Shown: one piece after another, positions 18,358 to 26,006 of the stretch
Layout: each line of letters begins with the position of its first letter
How positions within the stretch are numbered: the stretch's first letter is position 1
Source: Bradyrhizobium sp. cir1
Lineage (GTDB): Bacteria > Pseudomonadota > Alphaproteobacteria > Rhizobiales > Xanthobacteraceae
Reading direction: 5' to 3'
NCBI RefSeq assembly: GCF_014198245.1
Contig: NZ_JACIHE010000007.1
Location: 248,001-312,000 of the forward strand
DNA length: 64,000 nt
Program-made: the position numbers and the translations under genes
Notes under the pieces: generated by a model
Database searches by the model: none
The model's input: only the letters and a program-made list of their open reading frames with translations
Told to the model about the DNA's origin: nothing

Positions 18358-18978
18358 TTAGGCCTGAGCGGGCGAGCCCTGGCCGAAGATGCGGCGCAGC
18401 AGATCAGTCACGTTCTTTGCGCCGGCCTTCTTCAGGATGCTGGCGCGGTAGCCCTCGACTGTCCGGGCGCTCAGATGCATGCGCCGGGCGATCTCCTTGT
18501 TGGTGAGGCCGGCGGCAAGATGCTCGAGCACGTCGCCTTCGCGCTCCGTCAGGGGCTCGCAACCGGACAGCCAGCGCTGGCGGCTCGCGCCGGGCTGCGC
18601 GACCTCGTCGATGGCGGCATCGATCCGGCCAACGATGTCATGGGTGCGGAACGGCTTTTCGATGAAGTCGGTCGCGCCGCTCTTGATCGCGTCGACCGCC
18701 ATGGCGATGCTGCCGTTCGCCGAGGTCACCAGGACCGGCGCCATGCAGTTCTCCTCGCGCAGCCGCTTGAGCACGTCGAGGGCGGAGCGATCCGGCGGCA
18801 TCTCCAGCAGCACGCAAGCCGGCATCCGCGTCCTGGCTTCCGACAACAGCGATGCGCCATCGGCGAAGCAGATCACGTTATAGGCGCTCTGTCGCAGCGC
18901 GGTGGAGAGTTGCTCGCGGGAGGCGGCGTCAGTGTCGATGACGAATACCTCGCCCTTGGAAAGCGTGTTCCCCGGCAT
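18358..18978 (-). CDS. FixJ/NarL-family response regulator with atypical receiver
   Basis: This is a 206-residue regulator with a receiver domain (about 10-125) and a LuxR-type helix-turn-helix ('LTEREGDVLEHLAAGLTNKEIARRMHLSARTVEGYRASI', about 140-180, split motif). The receiver is unusual. Glu59 in 'CVLLEMPPD' stands where FixJ has the phosphorylated Asp, with one residue fewer after it, and the acidic pocket reads Asp15-Thr16-Asp17. The conserved Thr ('LVTSANG') and Lys ('FIEKPF') remain. It may be constitutively active or use another signal (inference). No sensor kinase is adjacent. It diverges from the AraC gene. Confidence 0.88.
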   Translation of the reverse strand: MPGNTLSKGEVFVIDTDAASREQLSTALRQSAYNVICFADGASLLSEARTRMPACVLLEMPPDRSALDVLKRLREENCMAPVLVTSANGSIAMAVDAIKSGATDFIEKPFRTHDIVGRIDAAIDEVAQPGASRQRWLSGCEPLTEREGDVLEHLAAGLTNKEIARRMHLSARTVEGYRASILKKAGAKNVTDLLRRIFGQGSPAQA

Positions 18979-19090
18979 AATCCCGATCCAGCAATGTCTT
19001 GGTCAAATGGGCCGAGACGGCCGGGGGCCCCGTCGCGCCCGCCATCGCGCACGGCATTCACGCCAGTGCTTCGGTTTCCCCTATGTATGT

Positions 19091-19125
19091 TCCGTCCTGT
19101 TCCCGGATTTGACGGATGGGGACAG
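19091..19125. promoter_or_regulatory. Candidate operator with interleaved inverted repeats
   Basis: Between the two divergent regulator genes, TCCGTC pairs with GACGGA across 14 bases, and CTGTTCCC pairs imperfectly with GGGGACAG in the same stretch. It lies 52 bases ahead of the AraC-family start. It could bind either regulator. Support is sequence symmetry only. Confidence 0.3.
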
Positions 19126-19176
19126 AAACTTTACATTTCGGGACATCTGCGGGAATGGCTGGCAGGACCGGTTCGC

Positions 19177-20214
19177 ATGACCGACCTCGTTCGCAGCGCA
19201 GGCCTGAGCTACTACCCGGAGGTCGCCCGGTCGGTCGGGCTCGACCCCAGACAAATGATGCGCAAGGTCAGGCTGCCGCTGGCCTGCCTCGACAAGCCGG
19301 ACATCCCCATCGCCGTCACCGGCCTGCGTCGCCTGCTGGAATTGTCGGCAGAGGCTTCCGGTGCCGAAGATTTTGGTCTGCGCCTCGCCGAGCGCGGCGG
19401 CCTCACCAATTTTGGCGCAGTCGGCCTGATCGTGCGCGAACAGGCGACCGTCGGCGAAGCGATCGAAGCATTCTCGCGTTTCATTCATATCCATCATGAC
19501 GGCATGCGGCTCGACATCACGCGTGGCAAGCAGACCGTGGCCATCACGCTGCACCTGCGCGGCCGGCAGCCGCGCGCGCCGCGGCAGTCGATCGACATGG
19601 CGCTCGGCAGCGTCCACCGCATCATCCAGTCGCTGTTCGGCAGCGATTGGCGGCCGCAGGAGGTGCATCTGCATTATCCGCCACCGCACGACCGCAAGCG
19701 CTACCGCGACTTCTTCGGATGCCGGGTGACCTTCAATGCGGATGACGATTCGATCCTGCTGTCGGCGCACGACATGGAGCGGCGGATTCCGAGCGCACAT
19801 CCCTTGATCGCGAATTATCTGCGCAAGCGGATCGAGGCGATCGAGAGCAGACCGGCGAGCTGGGAGGAGAAGGTCGACGAGGTCGTGCGGACCCTGCTCG
19901 CCAGTAGCGACTGTACTATCGAGCGCGTGGCCGAGCATCTCGCCTGTACCCGCCGCACCATCCACCGTCGCCTCGCCGCGTCTGGCACCAGCTTCTCGGC
20001 CATCCTCGACGCGCGGCGCGCCGATCTCGTGATCCAGCTGATCGACGATCCCGACCGGCCGCTGGCCAATATCGCCGCGCAGCTCGGCTTCTCCGCGCAA
20101 AGCGCGATGGCCCGCTGGTTCCGCGCCCGCTTCGGCTGCACCATCACCGCATGGCGCAAGGGCGTGCGACCGCTGGCAAAGCCGGACGAAACCGCTTCGG
20201 CGTCGGCCGCCTAG
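19177..20214 (+). CDS. AraC-family regulator with arabinose-binding-like N-domain
   Basis: This is a 345-residue regulator of the OruR/CqsR-like group. The N-terminal ligand-binding domain (about 20-200) contains 'LSAEASGAEDFGLRLAERGG' and 'GAVGLIVREQATVGEAIEAF', and the C-terminal AraC domain has two helix-turn-helices ('IERVAEHLACTRRTIHRRL' and 'IAAQLGFSAQSAMARWFRARFG'). I set the start at 'MTDLVRSAGLSYYPEVARSV', the usual family beginning. An ATG 30 codons upstream is possible. The target genes are unknown; it diverges from the atypical response regulator. Confidence 0.85.
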   Translation: MTDLVRSAGLSYYPEVARSVGLDPRQMMRKVRLPLACLDKPDIPIAVTGLRRLLELSAEASGAEDFGLRLAERGGLTNFGAVGLIVREQATVGEAIEAFSRFIHIHHDGMRLDITRGKQTVAITLHLRGRQPRAPRQSIDMALGSVHRIIQSLFGSDWRPQEVHLHYPPPHDRKRYRDFFGCRVTFNADDDSILLSAHDMERRIPSAHPLIANYLRKRIEAIESRPASWEEKVDEVVRTLLASSDCTIERVAEHLACTRRTIHRRLAASGTSFSAILDARRADLVIQLIDDPDRPLANIAAQLGFSAQSAMARWFRARFGCTITAWRKGVRPLAKPDETASASAA

Positions 20215-20217
20215 GAT

Positions 20218-21429
20218 TCAGCGTGCCGGGGCCGGCACGCCCATGATGGCGAGCGCGCGCCGGCGGCTGCCGGCGAGCAGCGGGCCGAATGCGACGGCAA
20301 AGCCGAGGAATGCAGCGACCCAGCCGAAGGCCGCAACGTGCAGCAGCACATCACCATGCGCGGGCACGATCACTGCGCAGACCCGCGCCAGTGCCGCGAC
20401 GACGATCGCGACATAAATGGCTTGCGTCGCCGGCGAGGCGGTCAGCGCCTGTCCGGTGTGACCGAGGCTTGCACGCGTCATCACCGCAAGCGTCATGGTT
20501 CCGGCCGCGCCGGCCATCCAGGCATGAATGCCGGCACTCGGAGGCAACACGCCGAAGGCCGCCAGGGCATGCAGCAGGAAGCCAAACGGCAAGAAGACAT
20601 AACCGACATGCAGGATCAGCAGCAGCCGCTCGCGCGTGGTGCGATCGCCAGCCCAGCGCGCGAGCCGAACCAGATGCAGCACGCCGACCAACGCCATCAG
20701 GACACCGGTCATCATGTTCAGCGGTGCCACGATCCACGCGATCAGCGCCAGCGCGCTCGATCCGATCACCGCGCCGTCAAAACGTCCGAACGGCACCGGC
20801 AGGCGTCCGGGGTTGAACTTGACCAGCCAGTTGCGGGTGAAGCTCGGAATGATGCGGCCGCCAATCAGCGCGATCAGCAGCACGACTACGGCGATGCCGA
20901 CGCGGATGCTGACATCGGCCGCGCCTTCGTAGTGCGCTTCGAGATGAAAACCGACATTGCCGGCGAGCAGCATGAGCACCAGCACCACCACCGGCAGGTT
21001 GCGCCAGTTCCCGCCCGCGATGATCTCGCGCGTCGCAGCCGCGACGACAAGCGCCAGGAAAGCGGCATCGACGGTGAGCGCAAAGCCCCAGCCGATCTCC
21101 GCGGACAAGGTCATCGCGGCGCGACCGGCGAGCCAGACCATCAGCAGTGCTGCGAGCGACGTCCCCTGGATCGGCAGCCGCCCGGTCCAGTTCGGGATCG
21201 CCGTGAACAGGAACCCGGTAATCACCGCCGGCAGGAAGCCATAGAGCATCTCGTGGACGTGCCAGTCGCGCGGCGCGAAGGCTGACGTCACAGACAATTC
21301 ACCGTAGAACATCGGCAGCCAGGCCAGAATCGACAGCCCGGCCTGAATGGCGGCGAGCAGAAAGAAGGGCCGAAAACTGTTCGCGAACAGCGGCCAGCCC
21401 GCAAAATTGCGGGATCGGGCGCCAGCCAT
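20218..21429 (-). CDS. nnrS: NnrS family membrane protein
   Basis: This is a 403-residue, roughly 12-helix membrane protein of the NnrS family, a heme/copper protein linked with nitric oxide stress in denitrifiers. Family signatures are 'LFANSFRPFFLLAA', 'WHVHEMLYGFLPAVITGFLFTAIPNWTG' and 'MTRASLGHTGQAL', whose histidines are likely metal or heme ligands. It diverges from the Crp/Fnr gene, with a perfect TTGCG-N4-CGCAA box between them. Confidence 0.92.
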   Translation of the reverse strand: MAGARSRNFAGWPLFANSFRPFFLLAAIQAGLSILAWLPMFYGELSVTSAFAPRDWHVHEMLYGFLPAVITGFLFTAIPNWTGRLPIQGTSLAALLMVWLAGRAAMTLSAEIGWGFALTVDAAFLALVVAAATREIIAGGNWRNLPVVVLVLMLLAGNVGFHLEAHYEGAADVSIRVGIAVVVLLIALIGGRIIPSFTRNWLVKFNPGRLPVPFGRFDGAVIGSSALALIAWIVAPLNMMTGVLMALVGVLHLVRLARWAGDRTTRERLLLILHVGYVFLPFGFLLHALAAFGVLPPSAGIHAWMAGAAGTMTLAVMTRASLGHTGQALTASPATQAIYVAIVVAALARVCAVIVPAHGDVLLHVAAFGWVAAFLGFAVAFGPLLAGSRRRALAIMGVPAPAR

Positions 21430-21493
21430 GGGGGCAACTCCTGTAAATTCAGACCGTTAATTGGAAAAATACTGCCGCCCCGGGCAGCCGGTT

Positions 21494-21507
21494 TTGCGCT
21501 ATCGCAA
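21494..21507. promoter_or_regulatory. Fnr/NnrR-type box between nnrS and the Crp/Fnr gene
   Basis: TTGCGCTATCGCAA is a perfect palindrome in its 5+5 arms (TTGCG-N4-CGCAA), matching the TTG-N8-CAA core recognised by FNR, FixK and NnrR proteins. It is centred about 59 bases before the regulator start and 71 bases before nnrS, so it can serve both. Confidence 0.8.
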
Positions 21508-21559
21508 ATTGCAGGACGATTGCAGGTGCCATCAAACTCCGGAGCGCCAAGGAGGCAGA

Positions 21560-22270
21560 ATGGCCAAGGTCGACACATCGCTGGTTGCGCATTTGCCGCT
21601 GTTTGCCGGGGTCGCGCCGGAAGCCCTGGACGAGATCCTGCGCGAGGCCCGTTCGGCGCGCTACCCGAAGAACAGCGCCATCTTCGAGCAGGGCGCAGAC
21701 GCGCAGTCGTTCTTCCTGCTGCTGCACGGCCACGTCCGCGCGGCCAAGACCACCCCGACCGGCGAGCAGATCGTGGTGCGCTATGTCGCGCCCGGCGAGA
21801 CGTTCGGGCTCGCGATGGCGATCGGAGCCGCGCGCTACCCGGCAACCGCGATGGCTGTCGATGACAGCGTGGTGCTGATCTGGCCGACCTCGGCCTGGCC
21901 GCGGCTGGTCGAGCGGTTTCCGGCGCTCGCCGCCAATACGCTGCAGACCGTCGGGACGCGGCTGCAGGAGAGTCACACCCGCATCCTGGAAATGTCGACC
22001 CAGCAGGTCGAGCAGCGCATCGCCCATGCGCTGCTGCGCCTCGCCAAACAGTCCGGCAAGAAGCTCGACCAGGGCATCGAGATCGACTTCCCGATCAGCC
22101 GCCAGGACATCGCGCAGATGACCGGCACCACCCTGCACACCGTGAGCCGTATCCTGAGCGGCTGGGAAAGCCAGGGCCTCGTCGAGAGCGGCCGCCAGCG
22201 CATCATCCTGCGCGAACCGCACAAGATCGTCGTGCTGGCGGAGCGGACTCCCGACAGCGGCGCGGCGTGA
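21560..22270 (+). CDS. nnrR: Crp/Fnr-family regulator, NnrR-like
   Basis: This is a 236-residue regulator with a cyclic-nucleotide-binding-like sensory domain (about 10-130), a dimer helix and a winged helix-turn-helix whose recognition helix reads 'TTLHTVSRILSGWE'. The H-x-x-S-R pattern at the DNA-contact positions is of the NnrR/Dnr kind rather than the E-x-x-S-R of FNR. There is no N-terminal cysteine cluster, so it is not an iron-sulphur FNR. The start follows 'aaggagg' by 5 bases. Neighbouring nnrS, hemN and nirK support a nitrogen-oxide role. The symbol is by context. Confidence 0.82.
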   Translation: MAKVDTSLVAHLPLFAGVAPEALDEILREARSARYPKNSAIFEQGADAQSFFLLLHGHVRAAKTTPTGEQIVVRYVAPGETFGLAMAIGAARYPATAMAVDDSVVLIWPTSAWPRLVERFPALAANTLQTVGTRLQESHTRILEMSTQQVEQRIAHALLRLAKQSGKKLDQGIEIDFPISRQDIAQMTGTTLHTVSRILSGWESQGLVESGRQRIILREPHKIVVLAERTPDSGAA

Positions 22271-22376
22271 GCACCGCTCCGCTGCCTCTGAAGACAGGGG
22301 TGAGGGAGCTTACGCTTACGGCGAAAGCCGCCCTCACCCGGGACTTCGCACGCGCCCGCGCGAACTCCGGATCGTC

Positions 22377-22574
22377 TTACGCCGGCACGCAGTCGCAGAG
22401 CGCAGCGAGGAATTTGTCGCGGTCGATGCCGTGCTCGCGGCAGGCGTCTTCCACCGTGTGGAAGGTTGCGATCGGGCAGCCGACGCAGGCCAGCCTGAAA
22501 GCAAGAAACACGCGGATCGTGTGCGGCGCCGTGCGCATGATGTCATCGACCAGATCGTCGGATCCAAAAGGCAT
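22377..22574 (-). CDS. DUF1858 small redox-type protein
   Basis: This is a 65-residue protein of the DUF1858 family ('MPFGSDDLVDDIMRTAP...', ending 'AALCDCVPA'). A C-x-x-C motif ('ACVGCPIATF') near residue 30 follows the helical start. The family is often found with hybrid-cluster protein and other nitrogen-oxide enzymes and is thought to be redox-active (established knowledge, limited). The ATG was chosen over a TTG two codons upstream because 'ggag' stands 6 bases before it. A good Fnr-type box lies 48 bases upstream, so it is probably induced at low oxygen. Confidence 0.85.
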   Translation of the reverse strand: MPFGSDDLVDDIMRTAPHTIRVFLAFRLACVGCPIATFHTVEDACREHGIDRDKFLAALCDCVPA

Positions 22575-22622
22575 GGACAACTCCGTTCCGAAACGACGAT
22601 AGCGGAGCGGGTGCCGGTTTCT

Positions 22623-22636
22623 TTGTTGGAGCGCAA
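22623..22636 (-). promoter_or_regulatory. Fnr/FixK-type box upstream of the DUF1858 gene
   Basis: TTGTTGGAGCGCAA fits TTG-N8-CAA, with the right half CGCAA perfect. The centre is about 55 bases before the start codon. A class II promoter (box at -41.5) would start transcription about 14 bases before the ATG, just ahead of the ribosome site. Confidence 0.65.
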
Positions 22637-22698
22637 GCTGCGTGGTCGCTTCTTCCTCTCACGATCGTACTTGCGTGACGAGAAGCTTGCCTGTGGCG

Positions 22699-22831
22699 CA
22701 TCCTTCGAGACGCCCGCCTTCGGCGGGCCCTCAGGATGAGGACGGAGTGCAGAGCTGCAATTTCGACAAGCAAAACTGCCACTCAGCCTCATCCTGAGGA
22801 GACCGCGGAGCGGTCGTCTCGAAGGACGAGG
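22699..22831. repeat. Dispersed inverted repeat, family C
   Basis: The ends 'catccttcgagacg' and 'cgtctcgaaggac' are inverted copies, and the middle has 'cctcaggatgagg' facing 'cctcatcctgagg'. It fills most of the 318-base stretch between the DUF1858 gene's promoter and the end of hemN. Apart from this repeat and the Fnr-type box I see nothing in that stretch. Confidence 0.75.
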
Positions 22832-22892
22832 CGCTTGCTCAGGCCTCGCCACGCGCATACGCGAAAGCCCTTCCGCAAGCGGGGAGAGGTGA

Positions 22893-24245
22893 CTATACCG
22901 CCCTGCTGTGCAACTGCTTTCCAGGATCCAGATGCGCGTCGAACGCGGCGGCGACGCTGCGGACCAGGAAGCGCGAGTCGTTTGCGACGGCGAGCCGGTC
23001 GCCATCCAGCCTCACGACGCCGTCTGAGATCAGCGGCTTCAGACGGGAGGCCGATTTCAGCATCGCGCCGGCCTCGACCCCATGGCGCGCGCAGATGTCG
23101 CCGAGATCGGCGCTGAACTCGCACATGATGCGCTCGATGATGTCGGCACGCAGCCGGTCGTCGTCGGTGAGCCCATAGCCCTTGGCGGTGGCGAGGCGGC
23201 CGCTGGTGATGCTTTGCGCGTAGGCGCCGATCTGCACCTCATTCTGCACATATCCCTGCGGCAGGTGCCCGATGGCACTGGCGCCGAAGCCGAGCAGGAC
23301 TTCGCCTTTGTCGGTGGTATAGCCCTGGAAATTGCGCCGCAGCGTGTGCTCCTCGAAGGCCACGGCCATGGCATCGTCGGGCCGCGCGAAATGATCGAGC
23401 CCGATCTGCACGTAACCGGCCTCCTTCAGCGCATTGGCGATCGCGCAGGCCTGGTCGTGACGCGCCAGACCGTCGGGCAGAGCGGCCTCGCTGATCAAGC
23501 GCTGGTGCTTCTTGAAGCTCGGCACGTGCGCATAGCCGAACACCGAGAAGCGGTCGGGCGCGAGCGAGAGGCTGCGCCGCACCGTGTCGAGGCAGGAGGC
23601 GACGGTCTGATACGGCAGCCCGTAGATCAGGTCGAAGTTGATTCCTGCGATGCCGGCGCCCCTGAGCATGTCCACGACGGAAGCGGTCTGCTCAAAACTT
23701 TGCACGCGGTTGATCGCACGCTGCACGACGGGATCGAAGCTCTGCACGCCAAGGCTCGCGCGGTTGACGCCGGAAAGCCGCATGGCCTCGACCATGTCGG
23801 CGGTCAGCGTTCTCGGGTCAATCTCGACCGCGATCTCCGCCGACGGCAGCACGAAGAACGACTGGCGCATCGCCGCCATCAACTCGGCAAAAGCCTCCGG
23901 CGCCATGATCGTCGGCGTGCCGCCGCCGAAATGGATATGCTCGACCTTGATGCGGCGGCCGATGGTTTCGGCGACCAGCGCGATCTCGCTGCGCAGCGTC
24001 CGCTGGTAGGCCTCGATCAATTCGTCGCGCCGGACGATCTGGGTATGGCAACCGCAATACCAGCACATCTCGCGGCAGAACGGCACGTGCAGATAGAGCG
24101 ACGCGCTGGCGCCGGCAGGGAGCTCGGACAGCCACCGGGCATAGGTATCGGCACCGATCGCCGGCGAGAAGTGCGGCGCGGTCGGATAGCTCGTATAGCG
24201 CGGCAATCTTTCTTCGCCGTAACTCGCTGCGAGATCAGTCCTCAT
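22893..24245 (-). CDS. hemN: Oxygen-independent coproporphyrinogen III oxidase
   Basis: This 450-residue cytoplasmic radical-SAM enzyme converts coproporphyrinogen III to protoporphyrinogen IX without oxygen. Diagnostic features are the N-terminal 'LPRYTSYPTAPHFS', the iron-sulphur motif C-x3-C-x2-C with an extra Cys ('FCREMCWYCGCHT', about residues 57-66) and 'HIHFGGGTPTIMAPEAF'. The YTSYPTA start marks true HemN rather than the shorter HemW. The start at 'MRTDLAASYGEERL' is the usual one. An Fnr-type box upstream suggests induction at low oxygen, as for hemN genes in Bradyrhizobium. Confidence 0.95.
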   Translation of the reverse strand: MRTDLAASYGEERLPRYTSYPTAPHFSPAIGADTYARWLSELPAGASASLYLHVPFCREMCWYCGCHTQIVRRDELIEAYQRTLRSEIALVAETIGRRIKVEHIHFGGGTPTIMAPEAFAELMAAMRQSFFVLPSAEIAVEIDPRTLTADMVEAMRLSGVNRASLGVQSFDPVVQRAINRVQSFEQTASVVDMLRGAGIAGINFDLIYGLPYQTVASCLDTVRRSLSLAPDRFSVFGYAHVPSFKKHQRLISEAALPDGLARHDQACAIANALKEAGYVQIGLDHFARPDDAMAVAFEEHTLRRNFQGYTTDKGEVLLGFGASAIGHLPQGYVQNEVQIGAYAQSITSGRLATAKGYGLTDDDRLRADIIERIMCEFSADLGDICARHGVEAGAMLKSASRLKPLISDGVVRLDGDRLAVANDSRFLVRSVAAAFDAHLDPGKQLHSRAV

Positions 24246-24332
24246 GCTCTTACCCGTTCGTAAATTCCGACCGCGAACCATCGCGGCAAGTCCCGGATAA
24301 TCCTCAATTTACCCGCTTGCGGCGCGCTCACA

Positions 24333-24346
24333 TTGCGCTCGCTCAA
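24333..24346. promoter_or_regulatory. Fnr/FixK-type box between hemN and the small membrane protein gene
   Basis: TTGCGCTCGCTCAA has the TTG-N8-CAA core and a perfect left arm. It is about 94 bases before the hemN start on one side and 68 bases before the small gene on the other, so it could drive either or both. Confidence 0.65.
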
Positions 24347-24407
24347 AGTTCGGGCGCCGGATCTGGGCCATTGTGACGTTTAATCATTGCCCTCTGGGAG
24401 ATAGGCC

Positions 24408-24614
24408 ATGGCGTTGTTCGCGCTCGATCTCGTTCTCTGGCTCACCGGCATTCGTGGCCATATCCCGCGCTTCGACGATTTTCGTCCTGTCCCCGCCGCG
24501 CCCGCAACCGGCGCCAGCCACCTCGCACGGGTCCTGGCCCTCATGGCTGCCGTCTTCACCGCGCTGTCGCTCGCGGTCTGGGGCACAGTCTGGATGGCGA
24601 TACACCTGCTCTGA
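24408..24614 (+). CDS. Small putative membrane protein between hemN and nirK
   Basis: I do not recognise this 68-residue protein. It has a hydrophobic N-terminus ('MALFALDLVLWLTGI') and a strong C-terminal membrane helix ('VLALMAAVFTALSLAVWGTV', about 42-62) joined by a polar, Pro-rich linker. The ATG follows 'gggag' by 9 bases, and an Fnr-type box stands 68 bases upstream. Codon use resembles the neighbours. Its place between hemN and nirK and its regulatory site point to a low-oxygen or nitrogen-oxide role (inference). Confidence 0.6.
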   Translation: MALFALDLVLWLTGIRGHIPRFDDFRPVPAAPATGASHLARVLALMAAVFTALSLAVWGTVWMAIHLL

Positions 24615-24774
24615 TCGGATGCTTCCATACGCGCGCGACCGAATGCAGCTGAACATGCGAACGAGTTGCCGTTGGCGCTGTTGACGCTGCGCCATGTCCA
24701 TATCTCGCCCTTTCTCTCGCCGGTGCTTCGGCGAACCTCTTAAGTATCTCCGCGAAGACGAATCCGGCAAAAGC

Positions 24775-24788
24775 TTGTCGCAGCGCAA
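24775..24788 (+). promoter_or_regulatory. Fnr/FixK-type box upstream of nirK
   Basis: TTGTCGCAGCGCAA matches TTG-N8-CAA with a perfect CGCAA right arm, centred about 76 bases before the nirK start. Bradyrhizobium nirK genes are known to be driven by FixK2/NnrR-type boxes of nearly this sequence (established knowledge, from memory). Confidence 0.8.
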
Positions 24789-24857
24789 ACACGCTTGCCG
24801 TAACAGGCGCACACTGCATTCCGTCATCAAGACCATTTCAGATGAAGGATGCTTCCG

Positions 24858-25952
24858 ATGTTCACCCGCAGAGCCGCATTGATCAGCGCTGCCGCGACCG
24901 CCCTGATGCTGGCGACACCCGCCTTGGCTGCCGATGATCTCAAACTGCCGCGTCAGAAGGTCGAGCTGGTCGCTCCGCCGTTCGTGCATGCGCACGAGCA
25001 GGCGACCAAGCAGGGCCCCAAGATCATCGAGTTCAAGCTCACGATCGAGGAGAAGAAGGTCGTCATCGACGAGAAGGGCACGACCTTCCAGGCCATGACC
25101 TTCAACGGCTCGATGCCGGGCCCGCTGATGGTCGTGCATGAGGGCGACTACGTCGAGACGACGCTGGTCAATCCCGCCACCAACACCATGCCGCACAACA
25201 TCGACTTCCATTCCGCGACCGGTGCGCTCGGCGGCGGCGCGCTCACGCTGATCAATCCCGGCGAACAGGTCGTGCTGCGCTGGAAGGCAACCAAGACCGG
25301 CGTGTTCGTCTATCACTGCGCACCGGGCGGCCCGATGATCCCCTGGCACGTCGTCTCCGGCATGAACGGTGCCGTGATGGTGCTGCCGCGCGAGGGACTG
25401 AACGACGGCAAGGGCCACGCACTGAAGTACGACAAGGTCTACTATATCGGCGAGCAGGACATGTACGTGCCGCGCGACGAGAAGGGCAACTTCAAGTCCT
25501 ATGAATCGCCGGACGAAGCCTTCACCGAGACCGAAGAGGTGATGAAGAAGCTCACGCCGACCCACGTCGTGTTCAACGGCAAGGTGGGCTCACTCACCGG
25601 CAAGAACGCGCTGACCGCCAATGTGGGCGAGAACGTGCTGATCGTGCACTCGCAGGCCAATCGCGACAGCCGTCCGCACCTGATCGGCGGCCATGGCGAC
25701 TATGTCTGGGAGACCGGCAAGTTCGGCAATGCGCCCGAGATCGGGCTCGAGACCTGGTTCATCCGCGGTGGTTCGGCGGGAGCTGCGCTGTACAAATTCC
25801 AGCAGCCCGGCATCTACGCCTATGTCACGCATAACCTGATCGAGGCCGCCGATCTCGGCGCCACCGCGCACTTCAAGGTCGAAGGCAAGTGGAACGACGA
25901 TCTGATGACCCAGGTGAAGGCGCCTGCGGAAATCCCGGCCGCCACCAACTAG
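24858..25952 (+). CDS. nirK: Copper-containing nitrite reductase
   Basis: This 364-residue periplasmic enzyme reduces nitrite to nitric oxide. A signal peptide of about 24 residues ends 'TPALAADD'. Type 1 copper ligands are His in 'MPHNIDFH', Cys in 'YHCAPGG', His in 'IPWHVVSGM' and the Met that follows. Type 2 ligands are His in 'DFHSATG', His in 'VYHCAPG' and a late His in 'AYVTHNLIEAADLG'. The catalytic Asp ('NIDFH') and His ('LIGGHGDYV') are present. The ATG with 'gaagga' 8 bases upstream was preferred to one three codons earlier. It is complete and apparently functional. Confidence 0.97.
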   Translation: MFTRRAALISAAATALMLATPALAADDLKLPRQKVELVAPPFVHAHEQATKQGPKIIEFKLTIEEKKVVIDEKGTTFQAMTFNGSMPGPLMVVHEGDYVETTLVNPATNTMPHNIDFHSATGALGGGALTLINPGEQVVLRWKATKTGVFVYHCAPGGPMIPWHVVSGMNGAVMVLPREGLNDGKGHALKYDKVYYIGEQDMYVPRDEKGNFKSYESPDEAFTETEEVMKKLTPTHVVFNGKVGSLTGKNALTANVGENVLIVHSQANRDSRPHLIGGHGDYVWETGKFGNAPEIGLETWFIRGGSAGAALYKFQQPGIYAYVTHNLIEAADLGATAHFKVEGKWNDDLMTQVKAPAEIPAATN

Positions 25953-25959
25953 ACGCGAC

Positions 25960-25986
25960 AAGGGGCCGGTGATCCACCGGCCCCTT
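25960..25986 (+). terminator. Strong hairpin between nirK and nirV
   Basis: A perfect 12-bp stem (aaggggccggtg pairing with caccggcccctt) and a 3-base loop start seven bases after the nirK stop and end 20 bases before nirV. Only short T-tracts follow. It may end most nirK transcripts and let a fraction read into nirV, or stabilise the nirK message. Confidence 0.7.
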
Positions 25987-26006
25987 CTTCCTTTCGGGGG
26001 ACGACC

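Noticed and set aside
22893..24245. HemW or HutW rather than HemN
   Set aside because: The N-terminal Y-T-S-Y-P-T-A motif, the extra Cys after the iron-sulphur motif and the length of 450 residues fit HemN; HemW is shorter and lacks that start.
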